From Laribacter hongkongensis DSM 14985 (GTDB lineage: Bacteria; Pseudomonadota; Gammaproteobacteria; Burkholderiales; Aquaspirillaceae), in assembly GCF_000423285.1 (NCBI RefSeq), contig NZ_AUHR01000007.1, positions 159,772 to 223,771 on the forward strand: a stretch of 64,000 bases of DNA, in the 5' to 3' direction. The notes under the pieces were generated by a model. That model was not told the DNA's origin. It saw only the letters and a list, made by a program, of their open reading frames with translations, and did no database searches. Made by a program: the position numbers and the translations under genes. Positions 1-8,643 of this stretch are shown here, piece by piece (the first letter of the stretch is position 1; each line of letters starts with the position of its first letter).

Positions 1-313
1 CGGCATCCAGCCGCCCCACCGGCTGGACACCGCGCTCGGAATAGCGCGGCGGGAACAGGGTCAGCACGCCGGTACGCACGGTCGGCTTGCGCGAGCATTC
101 GAGGTCCAGCGGCTTGTTGAGGATCAGGTACAGGTGTTCGCGGGCAATGGCGGCCTCGTCGTCCACCGAGTAGGCCAGCCCTTCGGGCTCGACTTCCAGC
201 CCCGGATCGTCGGCCACCTCGCCGGCCACGCACACGCGCCCCTGGTTGATCAGGATGCGGCAGCCCTTGCGCGAGGACCAGCCTTCGCGGTGCAGCAGGC
301 GTTCGAGTTGCAT
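1..313 (-). CDS. RsuA-family 16S rRNA pseudouridine synthase (3' end cut off by the window)
   Basis: Only the first 104 residues are in the window. They begin MQLERLLHREGWSSRKGC, a typical S4 RNA-binding domain (residues 1-60), followed by LILNKP and then QPVGRLDA at the window edge. GRLD is the catalytic motif of the RsuA/RluB/RluE/RluF group, and its Asp is the nucleophile that isomerises uridine in rRNA. RsuA, which modifies U516 of 16S rRNA, is the likeliest member, but RluE/RluB-type specificity cannot be excluded without the rest of the protein. Family assignment is firm; substrate is inference. Confidence 0.8.
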   Translation of the reverse strand, partial: MQLERLLHREGWSSRKGCRILINQGRVCVAGEVADDPGLEVEPEGLAYSVDDEAAIAREHLYLILNKPLDLECSRKPTVRTGVLTLFPPRYSERGVQPVGRLDA

Positions 314-391
314 GGCGTGACTTTCGGCAATAAACGGAAACGGGCGCGAGGATACCCGCGCGCCCGCAGCAGACCAAGCCCTGTCAGCCGG

Positions 392-1069
392 TCAGGCCAG
401 CCACTTCTGCCAGCGCGGCGCCAGCAGGCTGCGCTTGATGGCGGTGTAGGTCGGCCGGTGTTTCTGCGCCAGCTGGGCGGCCAGCGCCAGCGAGGCGGCT
501 GCCAGTTCGTCTGCCGGACACACGGCCTCGACCAGCCCGAGGGCCAGCATGTCGCTGCCGCCCACCCGCTGGCCGGTCAGTGCCATGCGGCGGCGGGCCG
601 CCTCGTTGGGCAGGTTACCCACGCAATCGGTCATCACCGGCGTGAACGGCAGCTTGATGTCGACTTCGGGGAAGCAGAAGAAGCCGCGGTCGGCACGCAT
701 GGTGCGGAAGTCGCAGACCGAAGCGATCAGGGCGCCGCCGCCGAAGGCGTGGCCGTTGATGGCGCAGACGGTCGGGCAGCCGAACCACGCCAGCCGCACC
801 AGCAGACGGTCGAGCCGCGGGACGAAATCGCTGACCAGATAGGTGATGCCGCCCTTGTCCTGCATGGCGGCAAGGTTGATGCCGTTGCTGAAGAACTTGT
901 CGTCCTCGGCGGTGATGAGCAACGCCACGTTGCCCTCGGTGGCCTCGATGGCGTCCAGATGGGCGTTGAACTCGTCCAGCGTGGTGTCGTCCAGCGCATT
1001 GGCTGCCGCCGGATTGTCGAGGGTGATCACGAACACGTCGCCAGTACGCTCGCAGCGAAGTTGCGGCAT
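392..1069 (-). CDS. Enoyl-CoA hydratase/isomerase family protein
   Basis: A 225-residue crotonase-fold protein. FFSNGINL (about 59-66) and INGHAFGGGALI (about 104-115) form the CoA-binding and oxyanion-hole segments, and PEVDIKLP (134-141) puts a Glu where delta3,delta2-enoyl-CoA isomerases carry their catalytic acid. This pattern resembles isomerases that move double bonds during beta-oxidation of unsaturated fatty acids more than classical hydratases. I start at MPQLRC because AAGGGA precedes it; the frame stays open further upstream without coding character. A 2,4-dienoyl-CoA reductase is encoded in the same window (18.9 kb), so both could act in unsaturated fatty acid degradation, but they are not linked. 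Exact substrate unknown. Confidence 0.8.
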   Translation of the reverse strand: MPQLRCERTGDVFVITLDNPAAANALDDTTLDEFNAHLDAIEATEGNVALLITAEDDKFFSNGINLAAMQDKGGITYLVSDFVPRLDRLLVRLAWFGCPTVCAINGHAFGGGALIASVCDFRTMRADRGFFCFPEVDIKLPFTPVMTDCVGNLPNEAARRRMALTGQRVGGSDMLALGLVEAVCPADELAAASLALAAQLAQKHRPTYTAIKRSLLAPRWQKWLA

Positions 1070-1177
1070 GGAATTCCCTTTATCGTAAAGCCCGCCCGGG
1101 CACATTCCTCCATCATGCATCAAACGACTGTTTGAATTCAAGCCGCCCGCTGTCGCCGGGCGTCAGGCAGAAATTGG

Positions 1178-1183
1178 TAGAAT
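1178..1183 (+). promoter_or_regulatory. Probable -10 box of uvrD
   Basis: TAGAAT lies 29 bases before the uvrD start, in the short gap after the divergent enoyl-CoA hydratase gene. No convincing -35 hexamer is visible. Confidence 0.35.
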
Positions 1184-1211
1184 CAGCCGATTGTCTTGCC
1201 GTGAACCCGCC

Positions 1212-3344
1212 ATGAATTCCGATTTCCTCGCCGGCCTCAATCCGGCGCAGCTCGCCGCCGTTACGACCCGCAGCCACGCGCTCGTGCTCGCCGGAGCCGG
1301 CAGCGGCAAGACCCGGGTGCTGACCAGCCGCATTGCCTGGCTGCTGCGCGAAGGCCTAGCCTCGCCAGCCAGCGTGCTGGCCGTCACCTTCACCAACAAG
1401 GCCGCCCGCGAGATGCAGACCCGCGTCGGCGCCATGCTGCCGGTCAATCCGCGCATGATGTGGATCGGCACCTTCCACGGGCTGGCGCACCGCCTTCTGC
1501 GCCTGCACCACCGCGACGCCGGCCTGCCGGCCACCTTCACCATCCTCGACAGCCAGGACCAGCTGGCTGCCATCAAGCGGCTCCTGAAGGCGCTCAACCT
1601 GTCCGACGACACCTATCCGCCACGCCAGCTGATGCAGTTCATCAACCGCCACAAGGAACAGGGACTGCGCCCGGACCGCGTGCAGGCCGCCAGCGCCTTC
1701 GACGGCCGGCTGATCGACATCTGGCGCGAATACGAGCGCCAGTGCCGCCGCGAAGGCGTGGTGGATTTCGCCGAGCTGCTGCTGGCGAGCTTCGAACTGC
1801 TGACCGGCAACGAAGCCCTGCGCGCCCACTACCAGTCGCGCTTCAACCAGATCCTGGTCGACGAATTCCAGGACACCAACCGCTTGCAGTACCAGTGGCT
1901 GCGCTGCCTCGCCGGCCCCGCGGCCACCCTGTTTGCCGTGGGGGACGACGACCAGTCGATCTACGCCTTCCGCGGTGCGGAAATCGGCAACATGCACGAC
2001 TTCCTGCGCGACTACCACATCACCGAACCGGTCCGGCTGGAGCAGAACTACCGCTCCACCGGCACCATCCTCGATGCCGCCAACGCCGTGATTGCCCACA
2101 ACCACGGCCGGCTGGGCAAATCGCTGTGGACCGACGACGCTGCCGGCGAAGCCATCCGCGTCTACCGTGGCTGGAACGACGCCGACGAAGCGGAATTCGT
2201 CGCCGAAGAAGTGCGCCTGCGCCGGCGCGAAGGCGTCGAGCTGTCGGACATGGCCGTGCTCTACCGCAGCAATGCCCAGAGCCGGGCACTCGAACACGCC
2301 CTGTTCCAGGCCGGCATCGCCTACCGGGTGGTCGGCGGCCTGCGCTTTTTCGAGCGCCAGGAAATCAAGCACGCCTTGGCCTACCTGCGGCTGGTGGCCA
2401 GCCCGGACGACGACAATGCGCTGCTGCGCGTCATCAACGTGCCGGCGCGCGGCATCGGTGCCCGCACCGTCGAATCGATCCAGGCCCACGCCCGCGAAGC
2501 CGGCACCAGCCTGTGGCAGGGGGCCTGCCGTACCGGCGGCCGGGCCGCCGCCAGCGTCGGCCGCTTCGTGCAGCTGATCGAATCGCTGCAAGGGGATGCC
2601 GCCCGGCTGGATTTTGCCGGACTGGTCAGCCACATCATCGACGCCAGCGGACTGCGCGCCCTGTACCAGGCCGACAAGGACGGCGCCGACCGGCTGGAAA
2701 ACCTCGATGAACTCGTCAACGCCGCCGTCGGTTTCCAGCCCGACGATCCGGCACAGACCGTCACGGAATTCCTGACCCACGCGGCGCTGGAAGCCGGCGA
2801 CCACGAGGCCACGCCCGGCGAAACGGCGCTGACCCTGATGACCGTGCACGCGGCCAAGGGGCTGGAATTCGACAGCGTGTTCGTGACCGGGCTGGAAGAA
2901 GGCCTGTTCCCGCACGAACAGAGTTTTTCCGACCCGGACGGGCTGGAGGAAGAGCGCCGGCTGATGTACGTCGCCATCACCCGCGCCCGCCGCCGGCTGA
3001 CGCTGTCGTGCGCCCAGTCGCGCATGCTGCACGGCCAGTCGCGCTATCCGCTGCCGTCGCGCTTCCTGGACGAGATTCCGCTGCCGCTGCTGGCGCCGGT
3101 CAACGGCAGCCCGGCCGCACCACGGACGGCGGCTCCGGTTCCGGCCGCGCCGCGACCGGTCAAGACTAACGTCATACTGGCCGGCGGACTGCGAATCGGC
3201 CAGACTGTCGCCCATCCCAAATTTGGTATCGGCGTCATCGTGCGCGCCGAAGGCCAGCCGGATGAAGCCCGGGTCGAGGTGAACTTCACCGACCACGGCA
3301 GCAAATGGCTGGACCTGCGCTATGCCCGCCTGACGCCCCTCTGA
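1212..3344 (+). CDS. uvrD: DNA helicase II (UvrD), superfamily 1
   Basis: A 710-residue SF1A helicase that unwinds DNA 3'-5' in nucleotide excision and mismatch repair. Visible motifs: Walker A AGAGSGKT (27-34), Walker B VDEFQDTN (about 215-222), GDDDQSIYAFRGA (motif III, following the Walker B region), YRS, and VHAAKGLEFD (about 544-553) with the LPH and TRAR segments after it. The C-terminus ends HPKFGIGV...GSKWLDLRYARLTPL, the Tudor-like tail typical of UvrD/PcrA rather than Rep. Length matches UvrD (about 720). The Met at 1212 is preferred over an upstream in-frame Met because the Q-motif then falls at its usual place. Eight bases downstream begins a response-regulator gene, so cotranscription is possible. 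Confidence 0.95.
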   Translation: MNSDFLAGLNPAQLAAVTTRSHALVLAGAGSGKTRVLTSRIAWLLREGLASPASVLAVTFTNKAAREMQTRVGAMLPVNPRMMWIGTFHGLAHRLLRLHHRDAGLPATFTILDSQDQLAAIKRLLKALNLSDDTYPPRQLMQFINRHKEQGLRPDRVQAASAFDGRLIDIWREYERQCRREGVVDFAELLLASFELLTGNEALRAHYQSRFNQILVDEFQDTNRLQYQWLRCLAGPAATLFAVGDDDQSIYAFRGAEIGNMHDFLRDYHITEPVRLEQNYRSTGTILDAANAVIAHNHGRLGKSLWTDDAAGEAIRVYRGWNDADEAEFVAEEVRLRRREGVELSDMAVLYRSNAQSRALEHALFQAGIAYRVVGGLRFFERQEIKHALAYLRLVASPDDDNALLRVINVPARGIGARTVESIQAHAREAGTSLWQGACRTGGRAAASVGRFVQLIESLQGDAARLDFAGLVSHIIDASGLRALYQADKDGADRLENLDELVNAAVGFQPDDPAQTVTEFLTHAALEAGDHEATPGETALTLMTVHAAKGLEFDSVFVTGLEEGLFPHEQSFSDPDGLEEERRLMYVAITRARRRLTLSCAQSRMLHGQSRYPLPSRFLDEIPLPLLAPVNGSPAAPRTAAPVPAAPRPVKTNVILAGGLRIGQTVAHPKFGIGVIVRAEGQPDEARVEVNFTDHGSKWLDLRYARLTPL

Positions 3345-3351
3345 GGTATTT

Positions 3352-5049
3352 ATGTCCCAACCGACCGCTCCCCACAACCAGCTATCCCTGCGTCCGGCCC
3401 GGGTGCAGACCCGTGATGACAACCCGTACGCCAGGAAACTGTTCCTGATCATCGACAACGTGCCGGACATGCAGCGCGCCATTTCCATGACGCTGGCCAC
3501 GTTCGGCGCCAACAAGGTCGAATACGCCAACCGGGCGTCGGATGCGCTGGCCAAGCTGGCCCGTTTCGACTTTGACGTGGTGCTGTGCGACTACGACCTG
3601 GGCAACGATTACGACGGCCTCTACCTCTTTCAGGAGGCCAAGGAACGCAACCTGCTCAAGCCGTCGAGCGTGTTCATGATCATCACGGCCGAGGCACGGG
3701 TGGAGCGGGTGATCAGCGCGGCGGAGCTGGCCCCGGACGGTTATCTCCTCAAGCCGTTCACCGGCGAAAAGCTGCGCCAGCGGCTCGACAAGGCCATGCG
3801 CAAGCGCGATGCCTTCAAGACGGTCGACCAGGCGCTGATGAAAGAGGAATACCTGACGGCCATTGCCGAATGCGACCGCCGCATCGGTGCGCGCGATGAA
3901 TTCATGATGGACTTCCTCAAGCTCAAGGGCTCGCTGGCACTGAAGATCGGTGACCACCTGACCGGCAAGTCGGTCTACGAGCAGGTGCTGGCGATCAAGG
4001 CGCTGCCGTGGGCCCAGCTGGGGCTGGCCAAGTCGCTGACCAGCGAAAAGGACTATCCGCGCGCCAGGCAGCTTTTCGAGGAGGTGCTCGACGACAATCC
4101 GCGCGTGATGGAGTGCTACGACTGGCTTGCCCGCATCTACGAATCCCAGCAGGACCCGGTCAACGCCAAGCAGGTGTTGCAGCAGGCCGCCCAGCTGTCG
4201 TCGGTGGTGGTCCGCCGCCAGCGCAAGCTGGCCGAAGTGTCGATGAAGGCAGGGGATTTTTCCACCGCGCAGTCGGCGCTGTCGCGCACCATCGATCTGG
4301 CCAAGTATTCGACCTACCGCAGCGTCAACGACTACGCGGCACTGGCCCGGGCCCAGCTGGCGGCCGGCGAAACCAAGGCGGCCCAGCAGACCAGCGACAC
4401 CCTGCGGCGCGAGTTCCGTCACGACCAGGTGGCCAGCTGGGTCGGCACGGTCATCGACAGCCAGATTGCCACCCAGTCCGGGCAACCGCACCGCGGCCGC
4501 GAGCTGATCGACAACGCAATCGAAAAATATCGCGATCTATCGCCTATGCTGAACGAAACCACCGAACTCGAATTCGTCCGTGCCTGTTATCACTCGGGCC
4601 GCGAAGACGTGGCGGTGTCCCTGGTACAGCAGATCGTGAAGAACAACCACGACGATGAGCTGATGCTCGAGACCATCGAGCAGGTGTTCCGGGATGTAGG
4701 GCGTGCCGAGGACGGAAAACGCATCATTGCCGAAAACGTCCAGTCGGTAGTCGATCTGAACAACGAAGCCGTGCGGCTGGCGCAGGCAGGCCAGCTGGAC
4801 GAAGCCGTGGCCCTGTTCAACAAGGCCGTGGCAGAACTGCCGTCGAACATGCAGATCATGCTCAACGCAGTCAACGCCATCCTGGCGTTCGTCCACCGCA
4901 AGGGATGGCATGAAAGCCATGTTTCGCTGGCTCACGACTACCTCGAGCACGTCCGTCATACCGACCCGGCCAACGTCAAGTTCCAACGTCTGCTTGTTGC
5001 CTATCGAACACTGATCGAAAAGCACGGCAAAACGCAATGGATGCTCTAA
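3352..5049 (+). CDS. Response regulator with receiver and TPR domains
   Basis: A 565-residue protein. Residues 29-150 are a CheY-like receiver: Asp80 (VVLCDYDL) is the likely phosphoacceptor, with Thr112 and Lys134 (LLKPF) in place. The usual acidic pair near the N-terminus is reduced to D35-N36 (LIIDN), so Mg2+ binding may be altered. The rest is helical with several tetratricopeptide-like repeats (about 180-480) and no DNA-binding or enzymatic output domain, suggesting output by protein contact. A GAGG ribosome site precedes the ATG. Its last 13 bases overlap the LytTR regulator gene, so the two are very likely co-translated. No histidine kinase is nearby. Specific role unknown. Confidence 0.8.
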   Translation: MSQPTAPHNQLSLRPARVQTRDDNPYARKLFLIIDNVPDMQRAISMTLATFGANKVEYANRASDALAKLARFDFDVVLCDYDLGNDYDGLYLFQEAKERNLLKPSSVFMIITAEARVERVISAAELAPDGYLLKPFTGEKLRQRLDKAMRKRDAFKTVDQALMKEEYLTAIAECDRRIGARDEFMMDFLKLKGSLALKIGDHLTGKSVYEQVLAIKALPWAQLGLAKSLTSEKDYPRARQLFEEVLDDNPRVMECYDWLARIYESQQDPVNAKQVLQQAAQLSSVVVRRQRKLAEVSMKAGDFSTAQSALSRTIDLAKYSTYRSVNDYAALARAQLAAGETKAAQQTSDTLRREFRHDQVASWVGTVIDSQIATQSGQPHRGRELIDNAIEKYRDLSPMLNETTELEFVRACYHSGREDVAVSLVQQIVKNNHDDELMLETIEQVFRDVGRAEDGKRIIAENVQSVVDLNNEAVRLAQAGQLDEAVALFNKAVAELPSNMQIMLNAVNAILAFVHRKGWHESHVSLAHDYLEHVRHTDPANVKFQRLLVAYRTLIEKHGKTQWML

Positions 5050-5747
5050 CCGCAGTTATTGTCGACGACGACACTCTGGCCCGCGACCGCCTGGGCCAGC
5101 TACTTACCGACGCAGGGGTCAGGGTCCTGGCCAGCCTGCCTGACGGACTGGCCGCCCTGGCCTGGTTCCGCACCCCCGGCCACGAGGCGGATGCCGCCTT
5201 CGTGGACATCCAGATGCCGCAGATGGACGGGCTGACCCTGGCGCAATCGCTGACCGGCCTGCCCCATCCGCCGGCCATCGTGTTCTGCACCACCGACGAA
5301 CAGCACGCCGTCCGCGCCTTCGACGTGCATGCCACCGACTTCCTGCTCAAGCCGGTCCGCCCGGAAAGGCTGGCAGATGCCCTGGGCCGCATCGCTCCGG
5401 TTGCCGGCCCGGAAAATCCCAATCCCCCGGCGCATTTCACGGTCACCGAGCGCGGCCGGGTCAAGCTGATCCCGGTCGAATCCGCCCTGTTCCTCAAGGC
5501 CGAACTCAAGTACGTCACCCTGCGCACGCAAGACGGCGAGCACCTGCTCGACGTGCCGCTGACCCAGCTGGAACACGAGTACGGCCCGCTGGTCGTGCGC
5601 GTGCACCGCAACTGTCTCGTCATGCGCCACGCCATTGCCGGTTTCGAGCGCAATACCGAAGGTGTCTGGCATGTCATGCTCAACGGTTCACCCGAGCGGG
5701 TGGCGGTGAGCCGGCGCCAGCAGCATGTCGTCAAGGATTTCCGCTAA
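5037..5747 (+). CDS. LytTR-family response regulator (AlgR/LytR type)
   Basis: A 236-residue two-domain regulator. The receiver (1-120) has the acidic cluster VDDDT (9-13), phosphoacceptor Asp57 (AFVDIQMP) and Lys in LLKPVRP. Residues about 137-236 match a LytTR DNA-binding domain (FTVTERGRVKLIPV, LKAELKYVTL, VRVHRNCLV). AlgR-type proteins of this architecture control type IV pili and alginate in Pseudomonas; the target here is unknown. The start overlaps the upstream REC-TPR gene by 13 bases, implying translational coupling. A GC-rich inverted repeat follows the stop (about 5751-5769) but lacks a T tract. Confidence 0.88.
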   Translation: MDALTAVIVDDDTLARDRLGQLLTDAGVRVLASLPDGLAALAWFRTPGHEADAAFVDIQMPQMDGLTLAQSLTGLPHPPAIVFCTTDEQHAVRAFDVHATDFLLKPVRPERLADALGRIAPVAGPENPNPPAHFTVTERGRVKLIPVESALFLKAELKYVTLRTQDGEHLLDVPLTQLEHEYGPLVVRVHRNCLVMRHAIAGFERNTEGVWHVMLNGSPERVAVSRRQQHVVKDFR

Positions 5748-5865
5748 TTGGCCCGGGCCGGCCGGGCCTAAGCCCGACTTAAGCGCCAGTCGTTGAAATG
5801 ATGAAATATTTTGCACGGCACACCTGTCATGCAAACGTTTTGTGACGACTGACGAAAGGCTCACC

Positions 5866-6735
5866 ATGACCAACAACTGGATCAAGACCACCATACTGAT
5901 GGCCGGCATCCTGGCGCTGTTCGGCATCGTCGGTGGGGCCATTGGCGGCAAGGGCGGCATGCTGATCGCCCTTCTGCTGGGTGGTGGGCTCAATCTCTGG
6001 GCCTACTGGAATTCCGACAAGATGATGCTGCGCATGTACAACGCGCACGAAGTCGATGCCAGCATCGCGCCCGAGTTTTACGGCATGGTGGCCGAGCTGG
6101 CGCAGCGTGCCGGCATGCCCATGCCGCGTGTCTACATCATCGACGAAGAGCAGCCCAACGCCTTTGCCACCGGCCGCGATCCGCAGCATGCAGCCGTGGC
6201 GGCCACCACCGGCATCCTGCGCCTCCTGGATTACCGCGAACTGCGCGGCGTCATGGCGCATGAACTGGCACACGTACGCAACCGCGACACGCTGATCTCC
6301 ACCCTTTCGGCCACCGTGGCCGGTGCCATTTCCGCACTGGCAAACATGGCCATGTTTGCATCGATTTTCAGCAGCAACCGCGACGAAGAAGGTGGCACCA
6401 ACCCCATCGTCATGCTACTGGTCTCGATCCTCGCCCCGATCGCGGCCTCGCTGATCCAGATGGCGATCTCGCGCACCCGCGAATTCGGTGCCGACCGCAT
6501 CGGCTCGGAAATCTCCGGCGACCCGCTGGCGCTGGCTGCGGCCCTGCGCAAGATCGAGTACTACGCCCAGGGACGCTACCTGCCGGCAGCCGAAGCCCAT
6601 CCGGAAACCGCACAGATGATGATCATCAACCCGCTGTCGGGCCAGCGCAGCATGAGTGACCTCTTCCGTACCCACCCGCGCACCGAAGAACGCATCAACC
6701 GCCTGGAGGCCATGGCTCGCGGCGATTGGTCATGA
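5866..6735 (+). CDS. htpX: HtpX membrane zinc metalloprotease
   Basis: A 289-residue M48B peptidase of the inner membrane that degrades misfolded membrane proteins. Two N-terminal membrane segments (about 7-27 and 31-48), zinc-binding HELAH at 132-136, a further hydrophobic pair around 150-205, and FGADR carrying the third zinc ligand. Length equals typical HtpX (about 290). Start chosen at MTNNW because GAAAGG stands in front. In other bacteria htpX responds to Cpx or heat shock; I looked for a sigma-32 promoter in the 118-base upstream gap and did not find a convincing one. Confidence 0.94.
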   Translation: MTNNWIKTTILMAGILALFGIVGGAIGGKGGMLIALLLGGGLNLWAYWNSDKMMLRMYNAHEVDASIAPEFYGMVAELAQRAGMPMPRVYIIDEEQPNAFATGRDPQHAAVAATTGILRLLDYRELRGVMAHELAHVRNRDTLISTLSATVAGAISALANMAMFASIFSSNRDEEGGTNPIVMLLVSILAPIAASLIQMAISRTREFGADRIGSEISGDPLALAAALRKIEYYAQGRYLPAAEAHPETAQMMIINPLSGQRSMSDLFRTHPRTEERINRLEAMARGDWS

Positions 6736-6750
6736 GCCGGCTCGCAAGCG

Positions 6751-6808
6751 TATAATCCAAGCGGTTGATTTTTCGACAGCCACGGCACTCCGTGGCTGTT
6801 TCTTTTGC
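6751..6808 (+). promoter_or_regulatory. Promoter -10 followed by a terminator-like hairpin just before rsmB
   Basis: TATAAT at 6751-6756 is followed by a perfect 10-bp stem (6776-6785 with 6790-6799, loop CACT) and TTTCTTTTG, ending 2 bases before the rsmB ATG. As a terminator it would end the htpX transcript, but the -10 box would place transcript starts upstream of it, so it could also act as an attenuator in the rsmB leader. The hairpin would in any case occlude the rsmB ribosome-binding region. Confidence 0.5.
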
Positions 6809-6809
6809 C

Positions 6810-8048
6810 ATGTACCAGAACCAGCTCCTAGCCGCCCGCATTCTCGACGCGACGCTGTCCGGCCACAACCTGACCGACGTCATGAGCAGCGAGGCCGCCC
6901 ACATCACCGGTGACCGCCGCGCCCAGCTGCTGGATCTCACCCACGGCTCACTCCGGCGTTACGGACGCCTGCGCGTCAAGCTCGACCATCTGCTGGAACG
7001 CCCGCTGACCGATCCGGTAGTCGACCGACTGCTGATCGTGGCGCTGTACCAGCTCGAAGCCACCCGCGCAGCCCCCTACGCCATCGTCGACCATGCCGTC
7101 CGCGCCGCCAGCGAGGCCGCCCCGCGGCTGAAAGGACTGGTCAATGCCGTGCTGCGCAATGCCCAGCGCCGGCAGGACGAACTGGAGCAGCTGCTGCAAC
7201 GCGATACCGTGGCGCACTGGAACCACCCGGAATGGTGGATTGCCGCCGTGCGCCGGGCCTATCCGCGCGACTGGAAAGCCGTGCTGGGTGCCAGCAACCA
7301 GCATCCGCCGATGACCCTGCGCGTCAACACCCGCCGGGTCGAACCGGCCGAGTACCTCAACGAGCTGGCCAGCCACGGCCATGCCGCCACCCTGCTCGAA
7401 GACGCCGCCATCAAGCTGGTCAGCCCGTGCCCGGTCAGCCAGCTGCCAGGCTTTTTCGAAGGCCTGTGCTCGGTGCAGGATGCTGGTGCCCAGCTGGCAA
7501 CCGGCCTGCTTGACGTAGCCGACGGCATGCGCGTGCTGGACGCCTGCGCCGCACCGGGCGGCAAGACCGGCCACCTGCTGGAGGCCCGCACGCTCGACCT
7601 GACCGCGCTGGATGCCGATGCCCGCCGGCTGGCCCGCGTCAGCCAGAACCTGGAGCGTCTGGGACTGCACGCCCGCGTAGTGCGCGGCGATGCCGCCACC
7701 CCGGCGGCCTGGTGGGACGGCCGGCCGTTCGACCGCATCCTGGCCGACGTTCCCTGCTCAGCCTCCGGCGTGGTGCGCCGCCATCCCGACATCAAGTGGA
7801 CGCGCCGTTCCAGCGACCTCAACCAGTTTGCCCAGACCCAGCGGCGCATTGCCGACGCGCTCTGGCCGCTCGTCGCCAGTGGCGGCAAAATGCTATACGC
7901 TACCTGCTCGATTTTTCCGACCGAAAACCGCGAGCAGATCGATGCCTTCCTTGCTCGCCATGCCGATGCCGCCCTTGAACGCGACCTGCAACTGGTTCCG
8001 GACGACACGCACGACGGCTTCTACTATGCCGTGCTCGTCCGCCGCTGA
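6810..8048 (+). CDS. rsmB: 16S rRNA (cytosine-967-C5)-methyltransferase RsmB
   Basis: A 412-residue protein with an N-terminal NusB-like RNA-binding domain (about 1-135) and a C-terminal SAM-dependent Nol1/Nop2/Sun methyltransferase domain. Motif I is VLDACAAPGGKTGHLLEA (from about 243), and the catalytic cysteine is in DVPCSASGVVRRHP (about Cys316). It methylates C967 of 16S rRNA in the naked rRNA stage. Start MYQNQL is the first Met with homology-like sequence; no good Shine-Dalgarno is visible because a hairpin fills that position. It overlaps the DUF4390 gene by 23 bases. Confidence 0.93.
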   Translation: MYQNQLLAARILDATLSGHNLTDVMSSEAAHITGDRRAQLLDLTHGSLRRYGRLRVKLDHLLERPLTDPVVDRLLIVALYQLEATRAAPYAIVDHAVRAASEAAPRLKGLVNAVLRNAQRRQDELEQLLQRDTVAHWNHPEWWIAAVRRAYPRDWKAVLGASNQHPPMTLRVNTRRVEPAEYLNELASHGHAATLLEDAAIKLVSPCPVSQLPGFFEGLCSVQDAGAQLATGLLDVADGMRVLDACAAPGGKTGHLLEARTLDLTALDADARRLARVSQNLERLGLHARVVRGDAATPAAWWDGRPFDRILADVPCSASGVVRRHPDIKWTRRSSDLNQFAQTQRRIADALWPLVASGGKMLYATCSIFPTENREQIDAFLARHADAALERDLQLVPDDTHDGFYYAVLVRR

Positions 8049-8643
8049 CCCTTCCCGCCGCTGGCACAACTGGCTGGCGCTGGCGGCATTGCTGCTGGCC
8101 CTGGTCGGCCTTCAGCCCGCGGCCCATGCCGCCGCAGCGCCGCTGGAAAACCGGCTGGCCGAACTGGTGTTGTCCGACGGCAGCCTGGTCGTCAACAGCC
8201 GCTTTGCCGTCACCCTCAACCCCACCCTCGTCGAAGCCCTGGAGCAGGGCGTCACCCTGACCTTCCGGCTGGAGTTCGAACTGACCCGCCCGCGCTCGAC
8301 CTCGTGGTGGCAGGAACTGACCAGCGGATTTTCACCGGAAATCAGCCAGTTCTACCGCCTGAGCTGGCATCCGCTGACCCGCCAGTACCGGGTGAATTTC
8401 GGTGGCCTGTACCTGAGCTTTGCCAGACTTGAGGACGCCCTGGCGATGATCGGCTCGGCCCGCTACTGGCAGGTACTGCCGCGCAGCAGCGTCGACGGCC
8501 AGCCGCTCAAGTCGTTTGCCGGCCGGCTGCGGCTGCGGCTGGATACCGCCCAGCTGCCCAAGCCGTTCCAGCTCAACATCCTGAAATCCACCGACTGGTC
8601 GCTGGATTCCGGCTGGATCACCGTCAGCGGAGAAACCCCATGA
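8026..8643 (+). CDS. DUF4390 family exported protein
   Basis: A 205-residue protein. The N-terminus has a signal-like hydrophobic segment (LALAALLLALVGLQPAAHA, about 13-32). The mature part looks like the DUF4390 family, which sits upstream of NtrY-type kinases in many Betaproteobacteria (SDGSLVVNSRF, FRLEFELTRPR, FYRLSWHPLTRQY). No enzymatic motif is visible. Its ATG lies inside rsmB (23-base overlap) and its stop overlaps the kinase ATG (ATGA at 8640), so the protein is probably made together with NtrY and may act as its periplasmic partner; that role is inference. Confidence 0.8.
   Translation: MPCSSAADPSRRWHNWLALAALLLALVGLQPAAHAAAAPLENRLAELVLSDGSLVVNSRFAVTLNPTLVEALEQGVTLTFRLEFELTRPRSTSWWQELTSGFSPEISQFYRLSWHPLTRQYRVNFGGLYLSFARLEDALAMIGSARYWQVLPRSSVDGQPLKSFAGRLRLRLDTAQLPKPFQLNILKSTDWSLDSGWITVSGETP

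Noticed and set aside
1356..3554. Very long open frame (over 700 codons) antisense to uvrD
   Set aside because: It mirrors uvrD codon by codon in high-GC DNA, has no ribosome site or recognisable domain, and uvrD carries every helicase motif.
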